This document shows positions 1 through 6,369 of a stretch of DNA of 36,750 bases, piece by piece (the stretch's first letter is position 1; each line of letters begins with the position of its first letter). The position numbers were made by a program, and so were the translations under genes. Source of the DNA: Candidatus Omnitrophota bacterium (lineage in GTDB: Bacteria; Omnitrophota; Gorgyraeia; 2-02-FULL-51-18); assembly GCA_022072175.1 (NCBI GenBank), contig JAJVIE010000019.1, positions 1 through 36,750 on the forward strand, in the 5' to 3' direction. The notes beneath the pieces are model-generated. The model saw only the letters and a list, made by a program, of their open reading frames with translations, did not search any database and was not told the DNA's origin.

Positions 1-127
1 TCTCCGGTCCCAGCTACGTGGTGACCACTGACCACAGTATACCCCTACGCGCGTAGGGGTGTCAAGGTTGAATATTGAGTGTTTGTTGCGCTGTAGTCGC
101 TACGATTGCAAGCCTCCACGTCCGTCT
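1..127. repeat. Left copy of the 127-bp terminal direct repeat
   Basis: Bases 1-127 are identical to 36624-36750. The simplest reading is the overlap left when a circular genome is written linearly; 127 is also a common assembler k-mer length. A true direct terminal repeat is possible. The block lies between the end of the integrase gene and the start of the other leftward operon and holds a promoter with a palindrome (36-65) and a second dyad (86-111). Confidence 0.97.
86..111. promoter_or_regulatory. Imperfect dyad, candidate attP
   Basis: TTGCGCTGTAG at 86-96 faces CTACGATTGCAA at 100-111 across TCG, an imperfect inverted repeat of about 26 bp (copy at 36709-36734). Serine-integrase attP sites are imperfect dyads next to int, and this one lies 24 bp beyond the integrase stop codon in the only non-coding stretch there. 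The attP role is inference from position and symmetry; a regulatory dyad is equally possible. Confidence 0.35.
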
Positions 128-134
128 ACTGTCG

Positions 135-1565
135 CTATCGCAAACGTGGCGCGCCTACCAGCCGGCCGTCCTTGACCGTCGCGGACACCAGCACGCGGCG
201 CAGTAGCACGCCGCGCTCATCGGGGCTGAGGCGGTCGAGCACGGCGCGCAGCTCGCGGCGGGTGGGCGGCAGCGTCATAGGTAGCGGCGCCGCCTGTTCG
301 GCACGGCTGGCCTCCAGCGCGTCACGCTCCTGCCATAGCGCCTCGGCCGCGGCCAGAAACTCCCGCTCGCCGAGCCGGCCCGCGGCGGTGTAGACGGACG
401 TGAGGCGCTGCAGCTCCTCGCCGATCGCGGCCAGCCGAAGCGACGCGGCCTCCTGCGCAGGGTCGGCTTCGGCCTGCCGCTGGCGAGCCCGCCGCGGGTC
501 GAGATGGTCAACCAGGTGCGGCAGCAGCTCCTCCCACAGCGCCACGTCGCGGACGTTGCGCTGGTCACAGCGGCCGAGGCGGGCCTGGCTGCAGCGGTAG
601 TAGATGTACCCCGGCTGGCCGCCGGACCGCCACATCGGCGCACCGCACGCGCCGCAGGTCAGCAGCCCGCCGAAGCAGCCGTCTCCGGACCGCGCCCGGG
701 GGTGGATGCGGGTCTGGACGGCGAGGAGTTGTTGTACCGCCTGCCATACGCTCTCGTCCACCAGCGGCTCCACGTTCACAGCCGGCACGCCGGGCCGGCG
801 GTCGCCCTGCCGGCCATGCGGCACTCGGGCGATGTACACCGGGTTGTTGAGGATGAAGCGTAGCACCGTGGGCCACGACGGGGGCAGGCCGTCGGCGCGC
901 GGGTAGGCGTCGTTGGACCACCGCGCGAGTTCGACCAACTGCTCGCCGGCGAGGTAGCGGTCGAACAGCTCGCGGACGAACGGCGCCGTGGCCTCGTCCA
1001 CGACGAACCGATGGCGCTGCTTGCCATCGATGACCGCCGGCTCACGCCGGTAGCCGATGGGCACCACTGACGAGTGGTAGACGCCCGACTGCCGCAGGTG
1101 GGCGTAGCTGAGGCGCGTACGCTCCCGATTGAGGTTGCGCTCCAGCTCGGCGGCGCCGGCCATCACGGTCAGGAAGAACCGGCCCATGGCGCTGCTGGTG
1201 TCGAGCGTCTGGCCGCCGAGGTCGAGCAGGTGCAACGCCACGCCCGCGGCATCCCAGCGGCGGGTCACGGCGAGGCAGTCGCCCGCGTCGCGGAAAAGAC
1301 GGTCGAGCCGGAGGGCGACGACGGCGCCGACACGGCGGGCGGTGACCAGCTCGGCCAGCTCGCGGCCGGCGGGCCGGGCGGCGAGGGGCGTGCCGGCGGA
1401 GACGGCCGGGTCGGTGAGCAGCGTCACCAGTTCGAGGTGGCGCAGGGCGCAGTAGTGGCGGATGGCCTGCGCCTGGGCGTCGAGCGAGAGCCCCTCAGCG
1501 ACCTGCTCGTCGGTCGAGACGCGGGCGTAGCCGACGGCGCGGGTCACCAATTGGGGAGAGGTCAC
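135..1565 (-). CDS. int: Large serine integrase
   Basis: Site-specific recombinase of 476 residues that would integrate the phage by cutting and rejoining attP and attB through a phosphoserine link. The N-terminal resolvase domain shows YARVSTDEQ with the catalytic Ser near residue 17, then ALRLDRLFRD and MAGAAELERNLNRERT. The recombinase domain begins around PIGYRREP. A zinc ribbon follows (CGACGAPMW...YYRCSQ...CD) and then a Leu/Glu-rich coiled coil, the usual large-serine-integrase order. The GTG at 1565 is chosen because it overlaps the preceding stop as GTGA (1562-1565) and leaves the conserved RAVGYARVS motif close to the N terminus; no clear Shine-Dalgarno is seen, so coupled translation is likely. 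An upstream in-frame extension would run into the repressor gene. Confidence 0.95.
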   Translation of the reverse strand: MTSPQLVTRAVGYARVSTDEQVAEGLSLDAQAQAIRHYCALRHLELVTLLTDPAVSAGTPLAARPAGRELAELVTARRVGAVVALRLDRLFRDAGDCLAVTRRWDAAGVALHLLDLGGQTLDTSSAMGRFFLTVMAGAAELERNLNRERTRLSYAHLRQSGVYHSSVVPIGYRREPAVIDGKQRHRFVVDEATAPFVRELFDRYLAGEQLVELARWSNDAYPRADGLPPSWPTVLRFILNNPVYIARVPHGRQGDRRPGVPAVNVEPLVDESVWQAVQQLLAVQTRIHPRARSGDGCFGGLLTCGACGAPMWRSGGQPGYIYYRCSQARLGRCDQRNVRDVALWEELLPHLVDHLDPRRARQRQAEADPAQEAASLRLAAIGEELQRLTSVYTAAGRLGEREFLAAAEALWQERDALEASRAEQAAPLPMTLPPTRRELRAVLDRLSPDERGVLLRRVLVSATVKDGRLVGAPRLR

Positions 1566-1651
1566 CGCCACGCGCCGGCCAGCCACGACGCGGCGACCGC
1601 GGCGAGGAACACCCAGCCCCACGTGCGCCAAGTCTGGCCGTGGTACCTCAT
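1562..1651 (-). CDS. 29-residue single-span membrane peptide between repressor and integrase
   Basis: The peptide begins MRYHGQTWRTWGW and has a hydrophobic stretch VFLAAVAASWLAG before AWR. Its ATG overlaps the repressor stop (ATGA, 1648-1651) and its TGA overlaps the integrase GTG (GTGA, 1562-1565). The exact fit between two genes with 4-base overlaps on both sides supports real translation, or at least a coupling leader that carries ribosomes from repressor to integrase. No family is recognised. Confidence 0.6.
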   Translation of the reverse strand: MRYHGQTWRTWGWVFLAAVAASWLAGAWR

Positions 1652-2463
1652 CGCCGCCGCTTCGTCTGCTGCGCCCGGGCGATCGGGTCCGGGCCGACCA
1701 GGCTGACAAACTTCCGGATGCACCCGATGACCACGCCCTGGACGTCCACCTCGTCGAGCTCGTGGAGTTCGAGGGGGTCGTGCCGCGGGTTGGCCGGGCA
1801 GAGCACCAGGCGGCCGCTGGCCGGGTGCGGGCCGAGCTGTTTCACGGTCACGCCGTCGTCGTTGATGTTGGCGACCACGATGTCGCGGACCTGCGGCACG
1901 CGGCGGTGGTCGACCAGCATGAAGTCGCCCTCGAAGATGTAGGGCTCCATGCTGTCGCCCTCGGCCTGCAGGACGTAGTGCCGGCCCGGAGTCAGCGGCT
2001 CCTCGATCACGTCGGCCAGCTCGAGCTGCTGCGGCTCGACCTCCTCGTCGTCGAGGAACAGCGGCGTGCCGCACGGGGCCGGGCCGTAGAAGTCGACGGC
2101 GTCGCGGTCGCGGACCACCAGCCGGCGCAGCTCGGCCAGCTCGGCGCGGAGGTCGGCGGTGTCGTCCTTGACCTCGGCGAGGTTGTTGGCCGGCTCCGAG
2201 CCCTGCTGGAGTGAGGCTGCGGTGTAGCGCTCGCTGAATCCCCTCTCGCCGAGGATGGCATTGAGACCGTCGGCCACCTCGGCCAACACTCGCCAGCTTA
2301 GCCTATCCCGCTCCGTGTAGCCCGCGATCGTAGTGCGTCCACGGTCCATGACATCGGCGAGCTGCTGCTGGGTGATGGCATGTCGCTGCATCACCTCGCT
2401 CAGCACGCTCCCGACGTTGAGTTGGGCCACGTCCGCCATGTCTATGACTGTAGCAGCGGCCAT
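1648..2463 (-). CDS. LexA/CI-like repressor with S24 autopeptidase domain
   Basis: Likely lysogeny repressor of 271 residues. The N terminus carries an HTH (about residues 30-65, ITQQQLADVMDRGRTTIAGY), followed by a charged linker with coiled-coil character (95-120). The C-terminal S24 domain has Ser171 in EGDSMEP and Lys208 in VTVKQL, a 37-residue spacing equal to the LexA Ser-Lys pair. A Cys131-Gly132 bond in PAPCGTP is a plausible RecA-stimulated autocleavage site, 40 residues before the Ser. The ATG at 2463 has GGAG seven bases upstream; an internal ATG at 2439 is the alternative. It heads the operon with the membrane peptide and integrase and is divergent from the early genes, as expected for a CI-type switch that responds to DNA damage. 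Confidence 0.9.
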   Translation of the reverse strand: MAAATVIDMADVAQLNVGSVLSEVMQRHAITQQQLADVMDRGRTTIAGYTERDRLSWRVLAEVADGLNAILGERGFSERYTAASLQQGSEPANNLAEVKDDTADLRAELAELRRLVVRDRDAVDFYGPAPCGTPLFLDDEEVEPQQLELADVIEEPLTPGRHYVLQAEGDSMEPYIFEGDFMLVDHRRVPQVRDIVVANINDDGVTVKQLGPHPASGRLVLCPANPRHDPLELHELDEVDVQGVVIGCIRKFVSLVGPDPIARAQQTKRRR

Positions 2464-2599
2464 TCCGGCACTCCACAGTCTAGGGTGTAACCCACATGCG
2501 TCCAACATGCGTAGTCGCAACACTAATGCAACACTTATCCATTGCGCGCCGGGAAGTAGTAGGTCACAATCAGGTCCAACAAAGGTCACGGAGGCGTCA
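2464..2599. promoter_or_regulatory. Divergent control region with paired direct repeats (operator candidates)
   Basis: The stretch separates the repressor from the rightward early genes. ACATGCGT occurs at 2494-2501 and 2505-2512, and GCAACACT at 2517-2524 and 2528-2535; both pairs have an 11-bp period, one helical turn. An inverted repeat GGGT-gta-ACCC sits at 2483-2493. These are natural operator candidates for the S24 repressor or the small protein encoded at 2600. It is also more AT-rich than its surroundings. Confidence 0.6.
2542..2570 (+). promoter_or_regulatory. Candidate rightward early promoter
   Basis: TTGCGC (2542-2547), a 17-base spacer and CACAAT (2565-2570) would start transcription near 2577, ahead of the GGAGG at 2590-2594. 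The -35 match is weak and the -10 matches four of six. Position and spacing are the main support. Confidence 0.35.
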
Positions 2600-2845
2600 G
2601 TGGAGCCGATGCGTAAGGTCGAGGTGAGGCTGCCGGCTGAGTATGCCGGGCACCTGCGGTTCGTGAAGTCGCATGCCGCGGACCTGCCTTCGCTGTCGGC
2701 GACGCCGCGGCGGCAGGCCGACGTGCTGCGCGACATCGTGCGCCGCGGTCTGCTCGACGCGATGCGCGAGATCCGTGACGTGGCGGACGGCCAGCCGCTG
2801 ACCACCGAGGCAATGTTAGAGCAGACCCCGGCGAGCGCCGGGTAG
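2600..2845 (+). CDS. Small ribbon-helix-helix-like protein, possible early regulator
   Basis: A protein of 81 residues starting MEPMRKVEVRLPAEYAG. A predicted beta strand (VEVRLP) followed by two helices (YAGHLRFVKSHAADL and RRQADVLRDIVRRGLLDAMREI) resembles RHH DNA-binding proteins, but no signature is strong. The GTG start has GGAGG five bases upstream (2590-2594); an in-frame ATG lies at 2609. As the first rightward gene opposite the repressor it holds the Cro position. The last bases and stop codon form a hairpin that recurs at 3085-3104. Confidence 0.75.
   Translation: MEPMRKVEVRLPAEYAGHLRFVKSHAADLPSLSATPRRQADVLRDIVRRGLLDAMREIRDVADGQPLTTEAMLEQTPASAG
2826..2845. repeat. Hairpin repeat, copy 1
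   Basis: CCCGGCG-AG-CGCCGGG followed by TAG, at the 3' end of the small early gene. The identical 20-base block recurs at 3085-3104. A 7-bp GC stem with a 2-base loop is sterically tight, so it may act as a protein-binding dyad rather than an RNA hairpin. Confidence 0.7.
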
Positions 2846-2859
2846 CTTGGAGGGATCTG

Positions 2860-3078
2860 ATGGAGCCGTTCCGGTGGACTGGACTTGGCTGGCTGTGGGG
2901 GCAAATCGAGCGGGTGATCTTTCCGCACCGTGACCCAAGCAGCCCGTGGCAGAAGCGCCACTCAAAGTCCGGTGGCAACGGTAAGCGACACACGCCTTTG
3001 CGCAAGACGAAGCGTGGCCGGATGTACCTGTCGCGGCAGCGCAAGCAGCGACGGCACGAACGGACGTTGGCAGGATGA
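2860..3078 (+). CDS. Small basic protein, unknown
   Basis: A protein of 72 residues, start ATG at 2860 with GGAGGG five bases upstream. The N-terminal third is hydrophobic and aromatic (WTGLGWLWGQIERVIF); the remainder is very rich in Lys, Arg and His (KRHTPLRKTKRGRMYLSRQRKQRRHERT), which suggests nucleic-acid binding or membrane association. No family is recognised. It follows the RHH-like gene by 14 bases and is probably co-transcribed. Confidence 0.65.
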   Translation: MEPFRWTGLGWLWGQIERVIFPHRDPSSPWQKRHSKSGGNGKRHTPLRKTKRGRMYLSRQRKQRRHERTLAG

Positions 3079-3084
3079 CACAGT

Positions 3085-3104
3085 CCCCGGCGAGCGCCGG
3101 GTAG
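3085..3104. repeat. Hairpin repeat, copy 2, in a short intergenic stretch
   Basis: Exact second copy of the 20-base block at 2826-2845. The 89-base gap 3079-3167 also contains GCCCGGC (3119-3125) and GCCGGGC (3144-3150), a second possible stem. No T-tract follows either, so a standard terminator is not supported; a leader or attenuator for the downstream genes is possible. Confidence 0.7.
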
Positions 3105-3167
3105 GGATTCACGACGGCGCCCGGCCTGGGCTAGGACCCCGTGGCCGGGCGTGAAAGGTGAGACGAG

Positions 3168-3347
3168 ATGAGTGCATTGTACCCCGGCACCTACCGGGAT
3201 GTCAAGCCGGCGGCCTGCGCGCCGGAGGGGTGGCAGCCGCCCATGCGCGGTTACGACGATGAGGACCCCCGGCGCGAGTTGCGCATCGAGCGGCAGGCCC
3301 GGCAGGTGGCGAAGCAACTGCGGGACGCGCTGGAGGTGACCCGATGA
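3168..3347 (+). CDS. Small charged protein, unknown
   Basis: A protein of 59 residues, MSALYPGTYRDVKP then a helix-prone C-terminal half (EDPRRELRIERQARQVAKQLRDALEVTR). The ATG has AAGGTGAG a few bases upstream, and the stop overlaps the next start as ATGA (3344-3347). Family not recognised; the overlap and coding character support it. Confidence 0.7.
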   Translation: MSALYPGTYRDVKPAACAPEGWQPPMRGYDDEDPRRELRIERQARQVAKQLRDALEVTR

Positions 3348-3559
3348 CCATCGTCCTTCCAGACGGTGACCGGCTTGATCCCAACGAGCTTGCCGAGTAC
3401 GCCGTCGACCTCACCTTCGGTGACTTCAAGCGCCGGCCCGAGCCGCTCCCCTACCACAAGGGCGGCCGCGCGGCCCAGGCCGCGGCGCACAGGTCGGCGG
3501 TCCGGCGCGAGCGGCACGACGCCAGGGCGCTGGCGCGGCGTGTGAAAGGCGGGCAGTGA
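3344..3559 (+). CDS. Small protein, unknown
   Basis: A protein of 71 residues starting MTIVLPDGDRLDPNELAEYAVDLTFGDF, acidic at the N terminus and Arg/Ala-rich at the C terminus (RRERHDARALARRVKGGQ). It is translationally coupled on both sides (ATGA before, TGATG after) within the early operon that leads to recT. No function can be assigned. Confidence 0.7.
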   Translation: MTIVLPDGDRLDPNELAEYAVDLTFGDFKRRPEPLPYHKGGRAAQAAAHRSAVRRERHDARALARRVKGGQ

Positions 3560-3828
3560 TGGAAATCAGCAGCCGCTACGTGCCAACGGCATGGTCAGGC
3601 AGCGGGGCGATGTGCCTTGACCGCGACATCGCACAGGCAGCCGACGGTCTGCTTGACTCGGTGGTTGACCTCATGGTCGCGGTCAACCAAATGCCAGCCG
3701 ACCTCCCGCCTGCGGCACGGTACGGCCGGGCGATGTCCGCGGTCCTGCGTGATGGGTTTGAAAGCCGGATTGACGCGCTGACGCTGGCGTTGCAGCCGGC
3801 CAAGCTTCGGGAGGTAAACCATGGGTGA
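3559..3828 (+). CDS. Small helical protein, unknown
   Basis: An 89-residue protein, [16 protein letters not shown] followed by helices ([22 protein letters not shown] and [15 protein letters not shown]). The ATG overlaps the preceding stop by one base. Its stop overlaps the recT start by eight bases. The constant position just before a recombinase suggests an accessory role in recombination, but this is inference from context only. Confidence 0.7.
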   Translation: MEISSRYVPTAWSGSGAMCLDRDIAQAADGLLDSVVDLMVAVNQMPADLPPAARYGRAMSAVLRDGFESRIDALTLALQPAKLREVNHG

Positions 3829-4702
3829 TACGAAGGGGACCGCGCTCGCCGCGGTTGAGACGACCGGGGCCGTGGTCAACCACGCGCAGCAGCAGGAACT
3901 AACGCGGGACCAAATCGAGCTGATCAAGCGGACCATCTGCGACGGCGCAAGCGACAACGAACTGGCGTTGTTCGTCCAGCAGTGCAACCGCACCGGGCTT
4001 GACCCGTTCGCGCGGCAGATCTACAGCGTCGACTATCGCGGGAAGCGCAGCATCCAGGTCAGCATCGACGGGTTCCGGCTCATCGCGCACCGAAGCGGGA
4101 AGTATGCCGGCCAAGTCGGGCCGTTCTGGTGCGGACCTGACGGACAGTGGCGTGAGGTGTGGCTTGAGAAAGCTATGCCCGCCGCAGCGAAGGTTGGAGT
4201 GCTGCGTGACGACTTCAAGGAGCCGCTGTGGGGCGTAGCGCGATTCGACAGCTACGTCGGGCAGGGGCCGCTCTGGAAGTCCATGCCGGATGTGATGATA
4301 GCCAAGTGCGCGGAGGCGTTGGCGCTTCGCAAAGCGTTCCCGCAGGAGCTGTCCGGGTTGTACACCGGAGACGAGATGGACCAGGCCGCCAACGCGCCGC
4401 AGTCGGCGCCGCGCCAGCCCGCCGGCTATGCCGGCTATGACGACCTGGCAGCGGCCTACCTCGCCATCGGCGACACGTCGGACGCCATGGTCGCCCGCAA
4501 CCTGCTCGGAGACTGCAACCGCGAGACGAAGGCCAACGCCGACGCGATGACTGACCAGCAACTCGCCGACCTCAAGCGGCTGGCACGCAACGCCAAGGCG
4601 TACATCGCAGAACTCGCCGACGCCGAGGCCGCGCAGGACGCAGAAGACGACGTCGTCGACGCCGAGTTCGAGGCTGACGACGACGGCACGGAGGGCAACT
4701 GA
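3821..4702 (+). CDS. recT: RecT/Bet-family single-strand annealing protein
   Basis: A 293-residue annealase that would bind ssDNA and pair complementary strands during phage recombination and replication. Recognisable stretches are IDLIKRTI-like [55 protein letters not shown] and the [30 protein letters not shown] segment shared by lambda Bet/RecT proteins. The C-terminal ~90 residues are acidic and probably disordered. ATG 3821 has GGAGG about six bases upstream. The Gp157-like gene follows after one base, but no YqaJ or RecB-type exonuclease partner is seen nearby. Confidence 0.93.
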   Translation: MGDTKGTALAAVETTGAVVNHAQQQELTRDQIELIKRTICDGASDNELALFVQQCNRTGLDPFARQIYSVDYRGKRSIQVSIDGFRLIAHRSGKYAGQVGPFWCGPDGQWREVWLEKAMPAAAKVGVLRDDFKEPLWGVARFDSYVGQGPLWKSMPDVMIAKCAEALALRKAFPQELSGLYTGDEMDQAANAPQSAPRQPAGYAGYDDLAAAYLAIGDTSDAMVARNLLGDCNRETKANADAMTDQQLADLKRLARNAKAYIAELADAEAAQDAEDDVVDAEFEADDDGTEGN

Positions 4703-4703
4703 C

Positions 4704-5237
4704 ATGGCGACACTGTTCGATTTGAGCGCGGACGCCGAGGCGGTGATGTCCGCCATCCTAGCGATCGAGGAGGCGGACCTGTCCGCGCCGCAGGATCTGG
4801 TTGAGGTTCCCGATGAGCTGTATGGCCAGCTCGAGGCGCTGGCAGCGGCGATCGGTGACAAAGTCGACAGCATCGGCTACGTCTGGACGGAGCTGCAGTC
4901 TCAGGCGGACGCGCTGAAGGCTGAGGAACACCGGCTCTCGGAGAAGCGCAAGGCGCGGGAGAACGGCGTCAAGCGGTTGCGGAACATCTGCCTGGACGCC
5001 ATGCAGCGGCTCGGCGAGAAGAAGCTCGCCGGGCAGATCTACAGCATCACGCGACAAGCCAGTCCGCCGTCCTGCCGCGAGGTTGACGAGGCAGCGGCGT
5101 TGGCCGCAGGTCTTGCCGAGGAGGTAACCACCGTCAAGGTCGACTCACGCGGCATCATCGCTGCCTGGAAAAGCAACCCGGCGGCGGTGGACGGCATCGC
5201 CGAGGTGGTGCAGGGCGAGAATGTGAGGCTGCGATGA
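4704..5237 (+). CDS. Siphovirus Gp157-like protein
   Basis: A 177-residue protein beginning MATLFDLSADAEAVMSAIL. The central coiled coil (IGYVWTELQSQADALKAEEHRLSEKRKARENGVKRLRNICLDAM) followed by a beta-rich part (KKLAGQIYSITRQASPPSCREVDE) matches the Gp157 family, which often sits beside recT/bet in siphophages. Gp157 proteins have been linked to phage resistance in Streptococcus, but the molecular role is unsettled. Start ATG 4704 has GGAGGG upstream. Confidence 0.85.
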   Translation: MATLFDLSADAEAVMSAILAIEEADLSAPQDLVEVPDELYGQLEALAAAIGDKVDSIGYVWTELQSQADALKAEEHRLSEKRKARENGVKRLRNICLDAMQRLGEKKLAGQIYSITRQASPPSCREVDEAAALAAGLAEEVTTVKVDSRGIIAAWKSNPAAVDGIAEVVQGENVRLR

Positions 5238-5461
5238 GGCGCACGGGCTACATCCGCGACATGCCACCGACCGGACTGCAGGCGACGCGACAGGCACGCT
5301 CACGGCGTCAGAGGACGCGGTACGGCGCCGTGGCGATGGGGGCCGGGTTCGGGTTTGCGTGCCTGGCCGCAGTGGCGCAGTCTGCTGGCACGGTTGACCA
5401 GCTCGTGTACGTCACGTGCCTGTGCTGGTTGATCGGCGCGGCGCTGCTCGGCATGGAGTGA
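5234..5461 (+). CDS. Small two-span membrane protein
   Basis: A 75-residue protein with a basic N terminus (RRTGYIRDMPPTGLQATRQARSRRQRTRYG) and two hydrophobic spans (AVAMGAGFGFACLAAVAQ and LVYVTCLCWLIGAALLG). The positive N terminus predicts a cytoplasmic N-in topology. Its ATG overlaps the Gp157-like stop (ATGA). Function unknown: superinfection exclusion or an accessory holin are possible, neither shown. Confidence 0.75.
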   Translation: MRRTGYIRDMPPTGLQATRQARSRRQRTRYGAVAMGAGFGFACLAAVAQSAGTVDQLVYVTCLCWLIGAALLGME

Positions 5462-5464
5462 CCA

Positions 5465-5535
5465 GGTTGCCGGGCGGTCTGTCGATGCCGCGCCCGGCGA
5501 CAACCGCCGCGGGTTTCCCCCCTGGCCCGCGGCGG
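5465..5535 (+). ncRNA. Two strong GC hairpins ahead of the first tRNA-like element
   Basis: GCCGGGC (5469-5475) pairs with GCCCGGC (5492-5498), flanked by GGTTG/CAACC (5465-5469 and 5501-5505). Immediately after, a perfect 10-bp stem CCGCCGCGGG (5504-5513) pairs with CCCGCGGCGG (5526-5535) around a 12-base loop. No ORF of note covers this. They may be part of one structured RNA together with 5539-5579, or a processing signal. Only pairing by eye supports this. Confidence 0.5.
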
Positions 5536-5538
5536 GCC

Positions 5539-5579
5539 GGCCCTGACTGGCGACCCCGGTTCGATTCCGGGCAGGGCCA
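5539..5579 (+). ncRNA. tRNA-like element 1: T-arm plus acceptor minihelix
   Basis: GGCCCTG (5539-5545) pairs over 7 bp with CAGGGCC (5572-5578). Inside lies a canonical T-arm, CCCGG-TTCGATT-CCGGG (5555-5571), reached after only nine bases, so there is no room for D or anticodon arms. Base 5579 would be the discriminator and TGCGG follows; no CCA is encoded. The acceptor and T stems stack into the 12-bp helix seen in tRNA. It may be a remnant, a tRNA mimic, or an RNA motif convergent on the T-arm. Confidence 0.5.
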
Positions 5580-5612
5580 TGCGGCGATGACCGCTGCTTG
5601 AGGAGCATACGC

Positions 5613-5897
5613 ATGGGTGAGAGAGAGCAGTACGTTGTGGTGCGCACCTATAGCGCAGGCGTGCATGTCGGCGTGCTGGAGTACCGCGACGGCAAGGAGG
5701 TGTGTCTGAGCAAGGCGCGCCGCATTTGGTCATGGCGTGAGCGCAACACGTTGCACGAGATTGCCAATCACGGCGTCGGAGCTGGGAGCCGCGTCAGCGA
5801 GCCGGTCGAGAGCATTGACCTGACCGAGGCCATCGAGGTCATCACGTGCAGTGATGAGGGGCGTGCCGCTCTGGAGCATGCGACATGGACGAAGTAG
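5613..5897 (+). CDS. DUF6948-type protein
   Basis: A 94-residue protein, MGEREQYVVVRTYSAGVHVGVLEYRDGKEVCLSKARRIWSW, then NTLHEIANHG and a strand-rich end (LTEAIEVITCSDEGRAALE). The combination VRTYSAGVHVG...ARRIWSW...LTEAIEVI matches, from memory, a small phage family labelled DUF6948 whose function is unknown. The ATG has GAGGAG about eight bases upstream. The gene overlaps the next start by 13 bases, and as I recall homologues often sit beside Gly/Ser/Tyr repeat proteins as here, suggesting the pair acts together. Confidence 0.85.
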   Translation: MGEREQYVVVRTYSAGVHVGVLEYRDGKEVCLSKARRIWSWRERNTLHEIANHGVGAGSRVSEPVESIDLTEAIEVITCSDEGRAALEHATWTK

Positions 5898-6259
5898 AGC
5901 GCTCCGGCTCCGGCTCCGGCTACGGCTCCGGCGACGGCTCCGGCTACGGCTCCGGCGATGGCTACGGCGACGGCTACGGCTACGGCTACGGCGACGGCTA
6001 CGGCTACGGCGACGGCTCCGGCTCCGGCTACGGCGACGGCTCCGGCTCCGGCTCCGGCTTCGGCGACGGCTACGGCTACGGCTACGGCTCCGGCGATGGC
6101 TACGGCGACGGCTACGGCTACGGCTACGGCGACGGCTACGGCTACGGCGACGGCTACGGCTACGGCTACGGCGACGGCTCCGGCTCCGGCTCCGGCTCCG
6201 GCTACGGCTACGGCTACGGCTCCGGCGATGGCTACGGCTCCGGCTACGGCGACGGATAG
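5885..6259 (+). CDS. Low-complexity Gly-X repeat protein (X = Ser, Tyr, Asp)
   Basis: A 124-residue protein: MDEVER followed by about 59 Gly-containing dipeptides in which every second residue is Gly and the other is Ser, Tyr or Asp, with one Phe. The DNA is a near-uniform run of GGC codons alternating with TCC, TAC or GAC. A longer block starting with Gly-Ser-Gly-Asp(GAT)-Gly-Tyr is duplicated (near 5948 and 6086, 138 bases apart), so the run grew by segmental duplication. The alternation of tyrosines in a Gly/Ser background resembles condensate-forming or adhesive sequences; that is inference. ATG 5885 overlaps the previous gene by 13 bases. Confidence 0.8.
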   Translation: MDEVERSGSGSGYGSGDGSGYGSGDGYGDGYGYGYGDGYGYGDGSGSGYGDGSGSGSGFGDGYGYGYGSGDGYGDGYGYGYGDGYGYGDGYGYGYGDGSGSGSGSGYGYGYGSGDGYGSGYGDG

Positions 6260-6262
6260 AAG

Positions 6263-6314
6263 TTCGCGCGCCGGTACCCAGGCCGGCACCGCGGTTCGAG
6301 CCCGCGGCGCGGAA
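6263..6314 (+). ncRNA. tRNA-like element 2: acceptor, one internal hairpin and T-arm
   Basis: TTCGCGC (6263-6269) pairs with GCGCGGA (6307-6313) over 7 bp with one T-G wobble. Directly inside is a hairpin GCCGG (6270-6274), loop TACCCAGG, CCGGC (6283-6287), then two bases and a T-arm CGCGG-TTCGAGC-CCGCG (6290-6306). A D-arm is absent. A6314 would be the discriminator, followed by TGCGG. The 52-base fold resembles D-armless tRNAs known from some mitochondria; here its function is unknown. Confidence 0.5.
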
Positions 6315-6369
6315 TGCGGAGAGCGCGGTACCCCTACGCGCCACGACCCGCGAGACGAGCAGACGAGGG

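Noticed and set aside
41-60. Palindrome as intrinsic terminator of the integrase operon
   Set aside because: No T-run follows in either direction and it fits exactly between -35 and -10 elements.
1648-2961. 437-residue version of the repressor
   Set aside because: The extension covers the operator region and the first early gene on the opposite strand; GGAG precedes ATG 2463.
5900-6258. CRISPR-like or tandem repeat array
   Set aside because: The repetition is a coding hexamer pattern without spacers or uniform repeat units.
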